Assembly: GCA_036897625.1 (NCBI GenBank)
Contig: JAYMTA010001227.1
Location: 1-21,067 of the forward strand
Direction of reading: 5' to 3'
Length of the DNA stretch: 21,067 nucleotides
Origin: Pelargonium cotyledonis
Taxonomy: Eukaryota > Streptophyta > Magnoliopsida > Geraniales > Geraniaceae
Below are positions 1 through 9,639 of the stretch, one piece after another. The notes under the pieces are model-generated. The model had not been told where the DNA came from and searched no databases. It worked only from the letters and a program-made list of their open reading frames with translations. A program made the translations under genes and the position numbers. The number at the start of each line of letters is the position of its first letter. Within the stretch, counting starts at the first letter, position 1.

Positions 1-238
1 GTAATTTTTAATTAAAATTAAATAACAACAATTATTCAAAAATATCAATTTGCCACATATCTGCCACACATACAAACCGTCCAACTCAGCATGTTATGTA
101 AGCAATTAACAGTGAAATTGACGGAAACTCGATTGGGCACCGAGTATTTGGCCAAAATTTAGGTACCAAAAAAATCTTTATCCCAATAAAAATCGTCAAA
201 GAGCCTACGAAAACTGGAATCAGCCCAAAATCAGAAAA

Positions 239-343
239 ACTAGGGTTCCACATATCTTACTGAGATTTCGATTACAGCCAGAAACAACCGTTAAAACCCC
301 TAAAACCATCTGAATTCGTGTGCATAAGCTACACCTAGGGTTT
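239..343 (+). promoter_or_regulatory. Telo-box-like motifs upstream of RPAC2
   Basis: Two TAGGGTT motifs lie upstream of RPAC2: ctagggttcc near 240 and ctagggttta at 335-344. A near-match on the other strand, aacccctaaa, lies between them. Telo boxes (AAACCCTA in either orientation) are common in promoters of plant genes for translation and ribosome production. I see no clear TATA box between here and the leader exon. The motif match is seen; the function is inferred. Confidence 0.4.
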
Positions 344-512
344 AAGGCTTTTATGCTGGGCAAGTGAGGAGCACCTGCTTAAGATAGGCCCGAGCATTTA
401 ATCAATTAGATCATGACACGTCATCATCATAACATTTATATGCTGAAATATTTCGATTGCAGACGCTAATTCGGTGTGTATGTAAACACTGTATCATATT
501 TTTCTATCGTAA

Positions 513-840
513 ATAACCGGACTGCTTGAATTCTCAAGCCTCCTCTGCTTCGCCGAAAAATCAAGCGAGTTCGTCGATTCAGGTACTACCCTCTCTCTCT
601 CTCTCTCATATACTGTTGTTTGGTTACTCAGAAAGTGTGAGAAAATCAGAGAAAATTAGAACAGTTAATTATTTATTATCCTCAGTTTTCCAGTACAAAA
701 AGAGGCTTAGAGGCCAGATTTCTGAAGAACTGTTTAGTTTTGATTAATGAAAGTTTATAGAGAGAAGCTTATAATATCGAAACAATTGTTCGAGTTTAAT
801 TTGTTTTTTATATGTAGTTGTTGCAGAAGCATTGGCAGCA
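513..840 (+). other. RPAC2 5' leader: untranslated exon and leader intron
   Basis: A leader exon appears to end at 582 (CAG|gtactacc). The intron then runs 583 to about 826, with acceptor ttgttgcag|aagc; a second possible acceptor is tag at 817. A CT microsatellite sits just inside the donor at 591-607. The transcription start cannot be fixed; the lower bound 513 is only where the frame opens. An ATG-TAA minimal frame at 480-485 probably lies upstream of the transcript. If splicing is 582 to 827, the spliced leader is open in frame with the ATG at 841. Confidence 0.55.
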
Positions 841-1974
841 ATGGAACACGGAAGCTTCTTGGATAATAGCAAGGCAACATTTTCTTTGACTGATGAAGAT
901 CACACCCTCGCAAATGCTGTCAGATTCACACTGAATCAAGAGTCAGTATTTAATTTGTTATTTATTTTGAAATTCGAATTTGCTCTGTTTTGAAATTATT
1001 ACTAGTTTGGATTTGTGCTCTAATTATTACAATTGAAATTGAATTGTCTTCAATTTGTAAAAAGCCTTTTGAGTTTTGAACTTTTTGTTTGTGCAATTGT
1101 GCGAGGAACTAACAATTCGAATGAACTGTTTTGGTCAAGTTGATGTATAGTTAAAACTTAAAAGTCTCACTTTCAACCGCAACTGTTAATGATTTATTGA
1201 ATAGTTTGCTTTCTATCAAGAATCAAAGTGAATCGATAGGTTCCCTCTCGTTTGGCTTTGTCTTACCTGACATAGAATTGAAATTCGAGTGCTGTTTGAG
1301 TGAGTGGATATGGATATGGATGAGACATTTGATTGCAAAAGTGCTTGTTTTTCTAAGCGTTTTGGGACCCTTGTCTTGCAGTCCGAGAGTGGCGTTTTGT
1401 GGTTACAGCATTCCTCATCCTTCAGAGGCTCGAGTTAACATTAGAGTCCAAACAACTGGTAATATGTTCTCTCTTTTCATTTATTAACTTTGTAAGATAG
1501 TTTCCGCGAGCAGTGTTTAGGTGGTAATTAATTAATTACTGCTGAATTGTCTTTGTAAGATAAGAGCATTTAGTATGCTAATTGCAGTATGCCAATATCT
1601 GTATCATGAATATTTTGTCGTGCAAAGAGACTTGGCGTATGTGACATTGTTATTCAGAAATCATATTCCGCTAGCTTGTGTAATTGTGTTTTGTCCGAAA
1701 AGTTTCTCTGCACTCTATGAGACTAACTTCTAGGTTGCTGCTTCTCTATCAACTTAAGTTATAGCGTTTGCTATTCATATTTGTACAAGTATTGATACCA
1801 TGAATGTGACATTAGCTTCAAATGTTGATCTTGGCATAAAATTTCATAGGTGATCCGGCGAAGGAAGTTTTAAAAGATGGATGCCAAGATTTGATGTTGA
1901 TGTGCCAGCATGTGAGGAGTACTTTTGACAAAGCTGTTGATGATTTTAAAAAACTACATTCCATGGAGGAATGA
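841..1974 (+). CDS. RPAC2: RNA polymerases I and III subunit RPAC2 (AC19)
   Basis: Encodes the small alpha-like subunit shared by RNA polymerases I and III, which pairs with AC40 to seed enzyme assembly in the nucleus. Three coding exons join in phase at GT-AG sites: 841-941, 1382-1458 and 1850-1974, giving 100 residues. The RPB11/AC19-type dimerisation fold is recognisable from TLTDEDHTLANAVRF-like sequence (here SLTDEDHTLANAVRFTLNQ, about residues 15-33) and GYSIPHPSEARVNIRVQTTG (about 41-60), followed by a C-terminal helix ending HSMEE. The ATG at 841 is chosen because MEHGS directly precedes the conserved domain and no ATG lies in frame upstream. Human and yeast homologues have longer tails (133 and 142 residues), so this is a compact version. 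The gene is tail to tail with SNAP43. Identification is by family resemblance and is firm. Confidence 0.94.
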
Positions 1975-3202
1975 TGTTTTGCTTGCCTTTCTCCTTGACA
2001 CACATGTTGCTGCAAAGAAGTCATTTTAGGTGTTACAGAGAATTGTTTGTTTCTATAATTAGAACTCTTTTTTGTTTTTTGTTTTTTGTTTTTTTTTTTT
2101 TATGTAAGGCTTAGATTCTCTGACGGGATGAGTAATTTTGAATTTTGTTTACAATTTCGCGTCCTTTGTCTTCGTTTCTCTTATATCTGTATGACCTTGA
2201 TTGTGATAAAGATCAATGGTAAGCTTGAGAGAATCCAGGTTGATGCAGAAGAGGATTATATAAATCTGTTATTTTTATTTTATGTAAGAAATTTATAGAT
2301 AAATGTTAAGGCCTAGTTATGTTTACATTACAAGACCATTGATAACCTGTAGGACAATGCTAAAATTATTACATATCCATGTAGAGTTTTGCCCATTTCT
2401 ATCTAAAATAGCCAAAAGATGAGCAGGAACAACGAGCTATGGAAAATAGCATGGATAATATCTGTAGTGTTTCGTTGCTGGATAATCTTGTATAATGAAA
2501 GAGAATATGTTAATCTTACCAAAAAAAAAAAAGAGAATATGTTAAACCTTAGGATAGTGGCACAATTGGCAACACAGACTGCGTGAGTGAGAATAGCGCT
2601 TGCTCAACACATTCATAGAGAGTTGTGAATTAATTTGGACGTGGTAAAACAACTTAAAAGAATCAATCGCAAGTGTGCGGGCCCGCTCAGGTATCTCATG
2701 GTATAAACCGGAAAACAGAAAGAGAATATGTTAGAATATGAATATTTTTGTTAAGGTGCTGAAATAAAAAGTTACATACTGAAAGCACTGCTTCTGTTTA
2801 CACGTCGGACGTTTATGTCGTCAGAGCTTCGGATGGGGAGCAATTGTGGGCAATGAAAGTTTCCATTGTTGTCCAACTTCCTCAATTAAATCATGGGACT
2901 TGAGCACAACAATCACATAGATTTCAGACCAAATTTGACAGTTTAAAGGAAAAATTGTCATAATATAGTGATTAGTGAACATGGGAAATGGAACTTCTCA
3001 GGCTCTCAGCAAACAGTTTGACCTTCAAATGTTTCCAATAGGTCGAACCATTATACACAATTTGCATTACCACATCCTCAATATGTACAGTTATTTCTCG
3101 GTAGGAAAAAGAAGCTCTAATTGTTCTAGTGCACTCACTGAGTAAAATTGTAAATCGGCTAAACAATGAGCAACAACTTATCTCTCGCTGTGCGATACTT
3201 GT
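1975..3202. other. Intergenic space between convergent RPAC2 and SNAP43
   Basis: About 1.2 kb holding the two 3' untranslated regions. A T-rich stretch with repeated T6G units (2067-2101) follows the RPAC2 stop and is probably in its 3' UTR. A duplicated 16-mer around an A-tract lies at 2498-2545, and a third copy of the core (15 bases) at 2719-2733. No coding signal was recognised; the short open frames here lack conserved features. Confidence 0.6.
2498..2545 (+). repeat. 16-bp direct repeat flanking a short A-tailed insert
   Basis: The 16-mer AAAGAGAATATGTTAA occurs at 2498-2513 and again, identical, at 2530-2545. Between them are only 16 bases, tcttacc followed by nine A. The arrangement (long direct repeat, A-tail, direct repeat) is that of a target-site duplication left by a target-primed retroposon that is almost entirely 5'-truncated. 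It could also be simple replication slippage. Confidence 0.5.
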
Positions 3203-6200
3203 TTATACAGATAGGAGCTGTTCTAGTTCCTTGTCAAATTCTTCATCATCTTTTTGTTGCTGATGTTTTTCAGGTGAATTGAATTCTACGCCTTGTTGAT
3301 GGTGGTTTTGTGGCGGACGGTGGTTGAGTCCTGTTTGTTGATAAAACAATTCTTTCTGGGCATTCCAGTCTTCAGAAATATTGTTTACAACATCTCCGAT
3401 CAATTGATTTTCTTCTGATATGTGCTCTATGTTTCGGATATCAACCACTGCACCGGCCTCTGTAACAAGGAACAAAAACGATTAGTGCGCAACAGGCAAA
3501 AACTTCAGTAGTGTGTAGCGACTGATATTATCAATTTGTTATTTCTAAACACTTCTCAAAATTCGGAGAACCAATTGACCTTTAAACCTAATTTTTATGT
3601 GATCTTATGGATAAGCTGAAAGTAAAATAGCAATTCTAGAGAATTCACATACGAAATCTCCACGGCAACAACATAACAGCACAGTTTTAGATAACTATTG
3701 GAAAATCCTACATGCAGCAGGCTACAAGTATATAGAATGGGAATAGATTGACGAAGCTGTGCATAATCATCTAGGTACAAGATTGATAGATTGAGAAAGT
3801 CTTCACTGTTCAGCATGGAATTTTCAAAACAAGTTCACATATGTTTTAGTTGCTAAACTAGGACACAGAAATAGTACCTTTGATAGCCATATTCTTGGCT
3901 TCGGCATATTCAGATGACATTTTTTTGAGCCCATGCAAATCAACTTCCATACCCTGTGGGGGACAAAGAATATATATTAGATGCACAGTCTAATCCACAG
4001 ACTAAGTCGAAAGAGATAGTTTACGTACAAAAACAGAGGGAGTTCAGAAACTCATGGCAGCCACTGGGACATTGTACAACTGGCCAAAAAGTAGTGTATG
4101 AACAATCTAATCCCAAATAAAGAAAAAAGTTACACATTAAGCGAAAGTTCCAACTGACAAGTTATTATGATTATCAATCTGATCCATGCAGACTCATGAC
4201 AACCTATATTAGTTACAGTTCTAATATATGAATAATTGACGTTTTATTTTAACTACACATCAATGAAGGAGAAGATCATTACACATTTGCATCCAATTCA
4301 ACCGGTATCCTTTGGGATGCATAAATTTATCTGAAATGCATATAGATCAAATTGCCTCTCATAAGGGATTATGAAACTTACCAAGTCCATGTGGAGAAAT
4401 TTCTCGAGTCGAGTATTAGCAAATAACCTGGTAAGCAGAAGAAAGGGCAATGTAGTATTTAGAAGATAAAAAGTCTATGTCAAAACAATAAACGTACAGA
4501 ATATGATATGATAGCGACATACTTTTCACAGGCTATTTGAACTCGTGTATTTTGTTGATCCGTAAGCTTGCTTACTTTCTCGGTAACACAGCCTTCATTT
4601 ATGTCCACAAACCCAAACAAGAACGTGTTCTTTTCTAACATACTTTTGACCAAAATACGAACCACTTTTATCCCCTTTTCCTTTGAGTCAACTACAAGAT
4701 CTTTAAGTCTTTTCAGCTCTCCTAATAAACAGAGAACAAAAGATGCTAAATAGCAAAAGCAATTGAACTATAAACAGGTCTTAACTTGTCATAGCTTTAT
4801 GTTGTCATTACTTATATTTCATTTAGCATTAAAAAAATTGTTAAACTAAATTGTCCTAGTGTCAATTGTGTGAGATATCATTACGATTTACCATGTCACG
4901 AAAAAAGCTATCCCAGAACACACATCTCCATGTGGAAGGTTGTGGGTTCAATTCCCATTGCGTCGGGTGGGATGAGGTGGGGTGTAAAGAGGAGAGCTAC
5001 CCCCTATTTTGTAACTCAACTAGTTTGTTTTTTTATTATAATAATAATAAAAAAAATAAAAAGCTATCCCGCCACATGTGAACATCCTGCAATCCAAGAT
5101 ATAAGTTTGATACGCAGGCTTCATATTTGATTCAGAAGCAGTGTACTTTGGAAGAGAACCTATATAATAAAGGCTTACTAAAAATCAAGGTTAAAGAGAA
5201 AAAATCGAACCATACCAAGAGACAGATAAACTCTGTAAGGAGGTTTAAAAGGTTGAGTCTCATAAAGGCAATAAAGGCAATATAAGCCACCAAGTCTGCA
5301 TGATAAAGAAGTAATACCAACGATATAACCTGCACAAGTACAGATAAAAGTTAGCATATAATAGATGAAATAACAGGGAGCAATTTTTTTTTGGAAAGTA
5401 GACAATTATTTTGGGATGGAGGTGGTTATCTTCACAAAAGAACTCACTTTTTTCGCTATAGAAGAATGAAATTCAAGACACTCTTTGAAGGATAACAATT
5501 AGAACACCCTAACATCCAAGATAAAAAACGAATGCTTAGTACTAGAAAGCTTTTCTTTTTCAGCTGTAGTAAAGCTGAGTATAGGACAAACTTCGAAATA
5601 ATCCCATCTACCGAAAGTAAATGTTAGACATTATGTTTGAATAACACGAAAACTAGTAAATCGGATAACATTCAGCTCCCTTCATCAAGGAAAAAGGTCA
5701 AACTGGGTTCATATTTTGCCACCAGATCCCAAGTACAATATACACACCATAACAACTACAAAAGAATTTTAACTAATCAATGTAGGTTGGAAATGAACAT
5801 TTTCAAAGGTAAATTCAAAACAATATCCTATCTCCCACATAAAGAGATACAAAATTGAATCCACCATTATCAGAAACACTAACAAAATTGAATCGATTAA
5901 CATTAGAATAACAACATAACATTTCAGAAATAAATAAAAAATCACACAAAAAACACATCACATGATCCAATTTGAGGAAAAAAAAATCATACCGATCGTT
6001 TGGGCGTACAATGATTGCATGAATAGAGCCAAATTGGTAGAAGGAACAGCCTCAAAAATATAGGTGAACTTCCTAGAAAGCCACAATCTCTTCATCTCAG
6101 AAATAGTCGTCAATTCACCCTAAAAATATACTCAGAGATCAGTTTAAGCATTAATTAAGATTGCCAAAAAAAAAAATTCAGAAAATAGGAGAACATGAAG

Positions 6201-6271
6201 AAAATTAGTAGAACCTCGGAAAATTCAAGTATGAGCTCGTCGATGTCCCGCTTGAACGGAGAGAGATCCAT
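3203..6271 (-). CDS. snRNA-activating protein complex subunit SNAP43 (SNAPC1-like)
   Basis: Encodes a subunit of the nuclear complex that binds the upstream element of snRNA promoters and recruits Pol II or Pol III. Seven coding exons in phase: 6215-6271, 5993-6119, 5216-5329, 4523-4721, 4382-4427, 3878-3953 and 3203-3459, giving 291 residues. The N-terminus (MDLSPFKRDIDELILEFSE) leads into the SNAP43 core, with FTYIFEAVPSTNLALFMQ in exon 2 and the diagnostic GLYCLYCLYETQPFKPPYRV at about residues 76-95, which parallels the human GALYLLYGLYNTQ segment. The tail (about 250-291) is rich in Gln, Asp and Glu. Human SNAPC1 is longer (368 residues), mostly in its tail. The ATG is the first one before the conserved domain. 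Intron 3 carries a SINE in the opposite orientation. Family assignment is by eye and good; exon edges are supported by phase. Confidence 0.9.
4902..5070 (+). mobile_element. 5'-truncated tRNA-derived SINE with 13-bp target duplication
   Basis: The 13-mer AAAAAGCTATCCC at 4902-4914 is repeated exactly at 5058-5070 and brackets a 143-bp insert (4915-5057). The insert has an exact Pol III B box, GGTTCAATTCC, at 4945-4955, preceded by ccatgtggaaggttgtg as in plant tRNA-derived SINEs. It ends in a T/A-rich tail with repeated ATA units. Only about 30 bp precede the B box and no A box is visible, so it is probably 5'-truncated and inactive. It lies antisense within SNAP43 intron 3. Confidence 0.75.
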
Positions 6272-6391
6272 CGCCGGTAAAGCTCCACGAACTGATCGGA
6301 GAAGACAACACAATTAGCTTTGCACAGCACAATGTAGAACGGAGAGAGAACCAGCAAGTTCTCGTCTATTCAATATCCAAAGGAGGAAACT

Positions 6392-6399
6392 TTTCCCGC
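6392..6399 (+). promoter_or_regulatory. E2F binding site upstream of SNAP43
   Basis: TTTCCCGC, an exact match to the plant E2F consensus TTTSSCGC, lies about 120 bp before the SNAP43 ATG on the upstream side of this minus-strand gene. It sits in the only CG-rich patch of a very AT-rich flank. The match is seen; S-phase or proliferation control by E2F is inferred. Confidence 0.5.
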
Positions 6400-7301
6400 G
6401 TAGTCAGAGCCCTAAGGAAGAAAAAGGAAGGAGATTGATAAAAATCAATTGAACTATAAATAGCCCATCTCATTATACGTATTTGACTTTCCATCTGCAA
6501 TTCGTATTTCGGATCATATTCGAATCGAAAAGAGTAATAAAAAATTTAGATTGCATATTTTTTCAAACGGAAATAATCAAATCGATATTTGCATGTTTGG
6601 TTTCAAGTTGGTAGTTCTACTTCTAGCACAATGTAGAACTGAAAAGCGAGCAACGAGCACCCGAAATTTAATTCAAGGTTTTCATATCGAATGGACAAAC
6701 TTGAAAAAATTCATATAAATGAAAAGCAAGAAACAAGCCCCCAAAATTTTATTCAGGTTTTTTTATATCGAACTTGACAAACTAGCAAAAATTCACCCTC
6801 TTTTTGTGTTGGGTTGAGGTAAGCCCGTTCCAATCTAACATAGAAATTGTTCCATTTTGGTCAATCAACTATTCATTTTGTTGAAAAATGTATTGAATTT
6901 CTTGTAATAAACTTATTTATTTCATTATTTAACAAAAAAAAAAAAAATTGTAGCTAACTGATAGTATATCACTAAGAAAAGTGTTGTGTATAGAAACATT
7001 CACCATTAGCAATTCAACACTCTTGCAAAAATTGAAGGACATGAATCATAGGAATACAAGTAACAGAAAAATAAATAAAAACACAACTGCTCGAAAAACT
7101 AGAGCCATGGCCTATGATTTGCCAATAACATATTTTCATAAGCTTCATGGACAATTTGTATGCTACTACATCCACAAAATGACTTATTTCAAGTCCAAAA
7201 AATATAATGTGGTGACTACAACAGAGAGCTAATAACCGACAAAACAGTATCAGAGTTATAAAATGCCAGAGGACGGGAAGGCAAATAGGAAAGAGGTTTT
7301 A
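6400..7301. other. Intergenic region between SNAP43 and mS34
   Basis: AT-rich spacer between the start of SNAP43 and the end of mS34, both on the minus strand. It carries an 80-bp tandem duplication (6641-6796) and a poly-A run near 6932-6946. The 15-mer AGCACAATGTAGAAC occurs both in the presumed SNAP43 leader (6326-6340) and here (6625-6639). The frame at 6981-7232 shows no recognisable protein and I do not call it. Confidence 0.55.
6641..6796 (+). repeat. Imperfect 80-bp tandem duplication
   Basis: Unit 1 (6641-6720) and unit 2 (6721-6796) align along their length. Both start gaaaagc-agcaa, contain an A/T-rich block with attca-ggtttt, then atatcgaa and gacaaact, and close with aaaaattca. 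They differ by scattered substitutions and small indels, so the duplication is not recent. Confidence 0.7.
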
Positions 7302-9562
7302 TCAAGCAGCTGAAACTTCAGTACTTTGTTCGCCTTTTGGAGCGTCAGTACTTTGGTAGACTTCTGATGAGTTCTTTAAGCTTGGTGCGCTTTGTATTGA
7401 TTTTTTTACATTCTTAATATACTTCCAACAGAGCTTGCTAGTTCCTGTTATTTTCATGGGAGCAACTGCAGGTTGCCGACCTACATGAAATACCAAAGCA
7501 TCCCACATAAGTATCTGATGGACAAAAATAAAAAAGATAAGCCTTAACCTTCACAGTTCACACACAATAAAACAGCTTCAACATTAGCTGTCATTGTCTT
7601 TTGAGTGACACTGTCAAATTCTACATTAGCTGTCATTGTCTTTTGATGAACAATGTATATGAAGATCCAAATTGCATTGACAAGAAGTTGCTACACTTAC
7701 ATAGGTGATAACATCGTACATCGTCTCATCCCATACAATGCCCTTTGCATAGTTTCAGTTCTTTACCACCCATTAAGTTTTAGAATAGACAAAATTCTCG
7801 AATTAAACCATAACATTAACAGCTTTAAACAACAAATGATCAAATATCCTACTGTTCCATACACTTGACTACCTTAACCTTCACCAATCACCATCTCACC
7901 TTGAACTTAGAACTATATTGCTTCAAAGTTCGAACCAATATTTTATAGGTTTTAGGTTCTTAGCGGGAAAAACTACTTCAAAGTGATTCTAACAGCTATG
8001 CAGTGCAACCTTGATCTTTAAGGACAAACATCTTTTAAGCCTTAACCATCCATCTCACTCCCTTTGCTAAATTTCCCATCTTCCAATGCTCTAGAATAAG
8101 CCAAGCTAAAACTTGTTGACTAACTATACTGGTAGTCACTTTTTTTAGCTTTCACTTGTGGCCAATAAGGCAATAACACATCAGAAAATGGCAAGAGACG
8201 GAAGGAGAGAACATAGCGAAAGGAGTACTCCCTCAAACCCAAAATATGTGTCTTCTTTCCTTTTTTGAAAGTCAATGTATGAATTATCAATAGTGTCCTT
8301 GTAACAAATTAGTTAGTATCCCTAAAGTTTGTTACAACACATGTTCATGGGAATACAAGAGGAAATGTACAACACTAGCTAATTTCCCCTTCTTTTTTCT
8401 CAAAATTGAGCCCAAGACTTATTTTGTGACGTAGAGAGTAAGTATATTTATGACATATTAACAATCTAAACCTTCTCAACATAGGCTAAAAGAAGCAAGC
8501 CCGACCCCTATGCTCCAAATCATAAATGGAAATCCCACCAAAGTTGCAGCTAAATGAATGATACACACAATTACATATCTATACTGGTCTACACAAATTT
8601 TACAATCTTAGTGAGATCTGTCTTAGGAGTTCAACATCATCAGTTTAACTTCTTTAATGCACAATCACAAACAATTGCAACAATCTTGCCACATATGTTG
8701 CTCTTAACAATATTGTTAGCATTCATGCTTTCAGATTCATGACAAGACAGTACTACACTAAAGTGCTGAACAAAAAAGCTGAACACACACACACACACAC
8801 ACACATATATACTTGACTGACATTCACTAAAGATGCATCTAAAATATGAACAAAAGCCAGTAAAGTGATATCAAAGCTCTAGCTCAACGAATAATGCAAT
8901 CCAAATGAAGTAAGATACCAAATACTCACCTTCTTTGTGAACTATTCCCCAGGCCTTGCCAAACCGACCACTCTGCAATACAAAAAAAAGAACACGGAAT
9001 GTTTTGATTGGAATCACCCCAAAGCTCAGCATAAAATAAACTAAATCTCCATTTAGACATCAACAAAACAATTGGAAAATCAAGTAAATGTAATTTTTTC
9101 GTGATATTAGATAGATTAACACAATGCATTAACCTTAACTTGGCTTCCTAGTTCTTAGAAACCTACCAAGAACAACCCCAAACAAAGCATTCAAAATTTT
9201 CCTCCATTTAATATCCCCTCCAAACATTTACTCGGAAACCAAACAAAATTCAAATGCCACAAAAAAGAGACCTTTTTAAGATTAATTTTGGTGAGCTCGT
9301 AGGAGACCCCTTTCCAGTGCTTCTTGGCGAAGTGGTAGCCAAGGCCCCAGTTGGGCAAATCCCTAGCCACATCGTACAGGTTCTTTCCTCTGTTCTTCGC
9401 ATGTCTCTTCACAACAGGAAGAGCGTATGAGGACGAGGCGTTAGGGTTTTGAGAAGAGGCGGGAACATCGGTTGTACTGAAGCTTCTGAGGAAGCTCGCG
9501 GATCGCCGGAAAAGAGTTTGTGTTAGATCACTCGAAGCTCTGCGTGCGAGACTCGCCGCCAT
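7302..9562 (-). CDS. Mitochondrial small-subunit ribosomal protein mS34
   Basis: Encodes a component of the mitochondrial ribosomal small subunit. Three coding exons in phase: 9272-9562, 8930-8972 and 7302-7480, giving 170 residues. The N-terminus (residues 1-30, MAASLARRASSDLTQTLFRR onward) is rich in Arg, Ser and Leu with no acidic residue apart from one Asp, typical of a mitochondrial presequence. The S34 core follows: KNLYDVARDLPNWGLG (about 60-75), HFAKKHWKG, then GKAWGIVHKEGRQP across exons 2-3 and GTSKLCWKYI. The Ala/Ser/Glu-rich C-terminus is not conserved. The exon 3 acceptor was set at catgtag|GTCGG (7480), because only this joins E111-G-R in phase; the upstream open frame MWDALVFH is intronic. 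Intron 2 is long (1,449 bp) and holds a MITE and microsatellite. Confidence 0.88.
7581..7646 (+). repeat. 24-bp direct repeat, period 42
   Basis: ACATTAGCTGTCATTGTCTT plus TTGA occurs at 7581-7604 and is repeated exactly at 7623-7646, separated by 18 bp. It lies in intron 2 of mS34, not far from the exon 3 acceptor. No function is apparent. Confidence 0.75.
8226..8440. mobile_element. Stowaway-like MITE in mS34 intron 2
   Basis: A 211-bp element (8228-8438) flanked by TA dinucleotides. The left end reads CTCCCTCAAACCCAAAATAT and the right end, read inward on the other strand, CTCTCTACGTCACAAAATAA; both continue to gTCTT. These resemble the Tc1/mariner-derived Stowaway terminus (CTCCCTCCGTCCC...) with TA target duplication. 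The inverted repeats have drifted. No coding capacity. Confidence 0.65.
8783..8810. repeat. (AC)11 microsatellite with AT extension
   Basis: Eleven AC units at 8783-8804 are followed directly by ATATAT. It lies in intron 2 of mS34 and is likely length-polymorphic. Confidence 0.9.
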
Positions 9563-9639
9563 TTTCAGGTCACTTCGATCTGCTTCGATTCTCGTCTCGT
9601 CGGCTCTGTGAGTACAGGCTACAGAGTGAGGTTTTAGGA

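Noticed and set aside
1197-1487. A 96-codon frame on the plus strand
   Set aside because: It is RPAC2 intron sequence run into coding exon 2 (1382-1458); only that exon part is coding.
3595-3816. 73-codon minus-strand frame
   Set aside because: It falls in SNAP43 intron 6 and is not needed to keep the exon 6 to exon 7 join in phase.
4915-5057. A functional tRNA gene suggested by the exact B box
   Set aside because: No A box, no acceptor stem pairing and no cloverleaf; flanking 13-bp duplication and tail show a SINE.
7481-7508. MWDALVFH as the start of mS34 exon 3 or of a separate protein
   Set aside because: Joining it to exon 2 breaks the frame, whereas the acceptor at 7481-7482 joins conserved sequence in phase.
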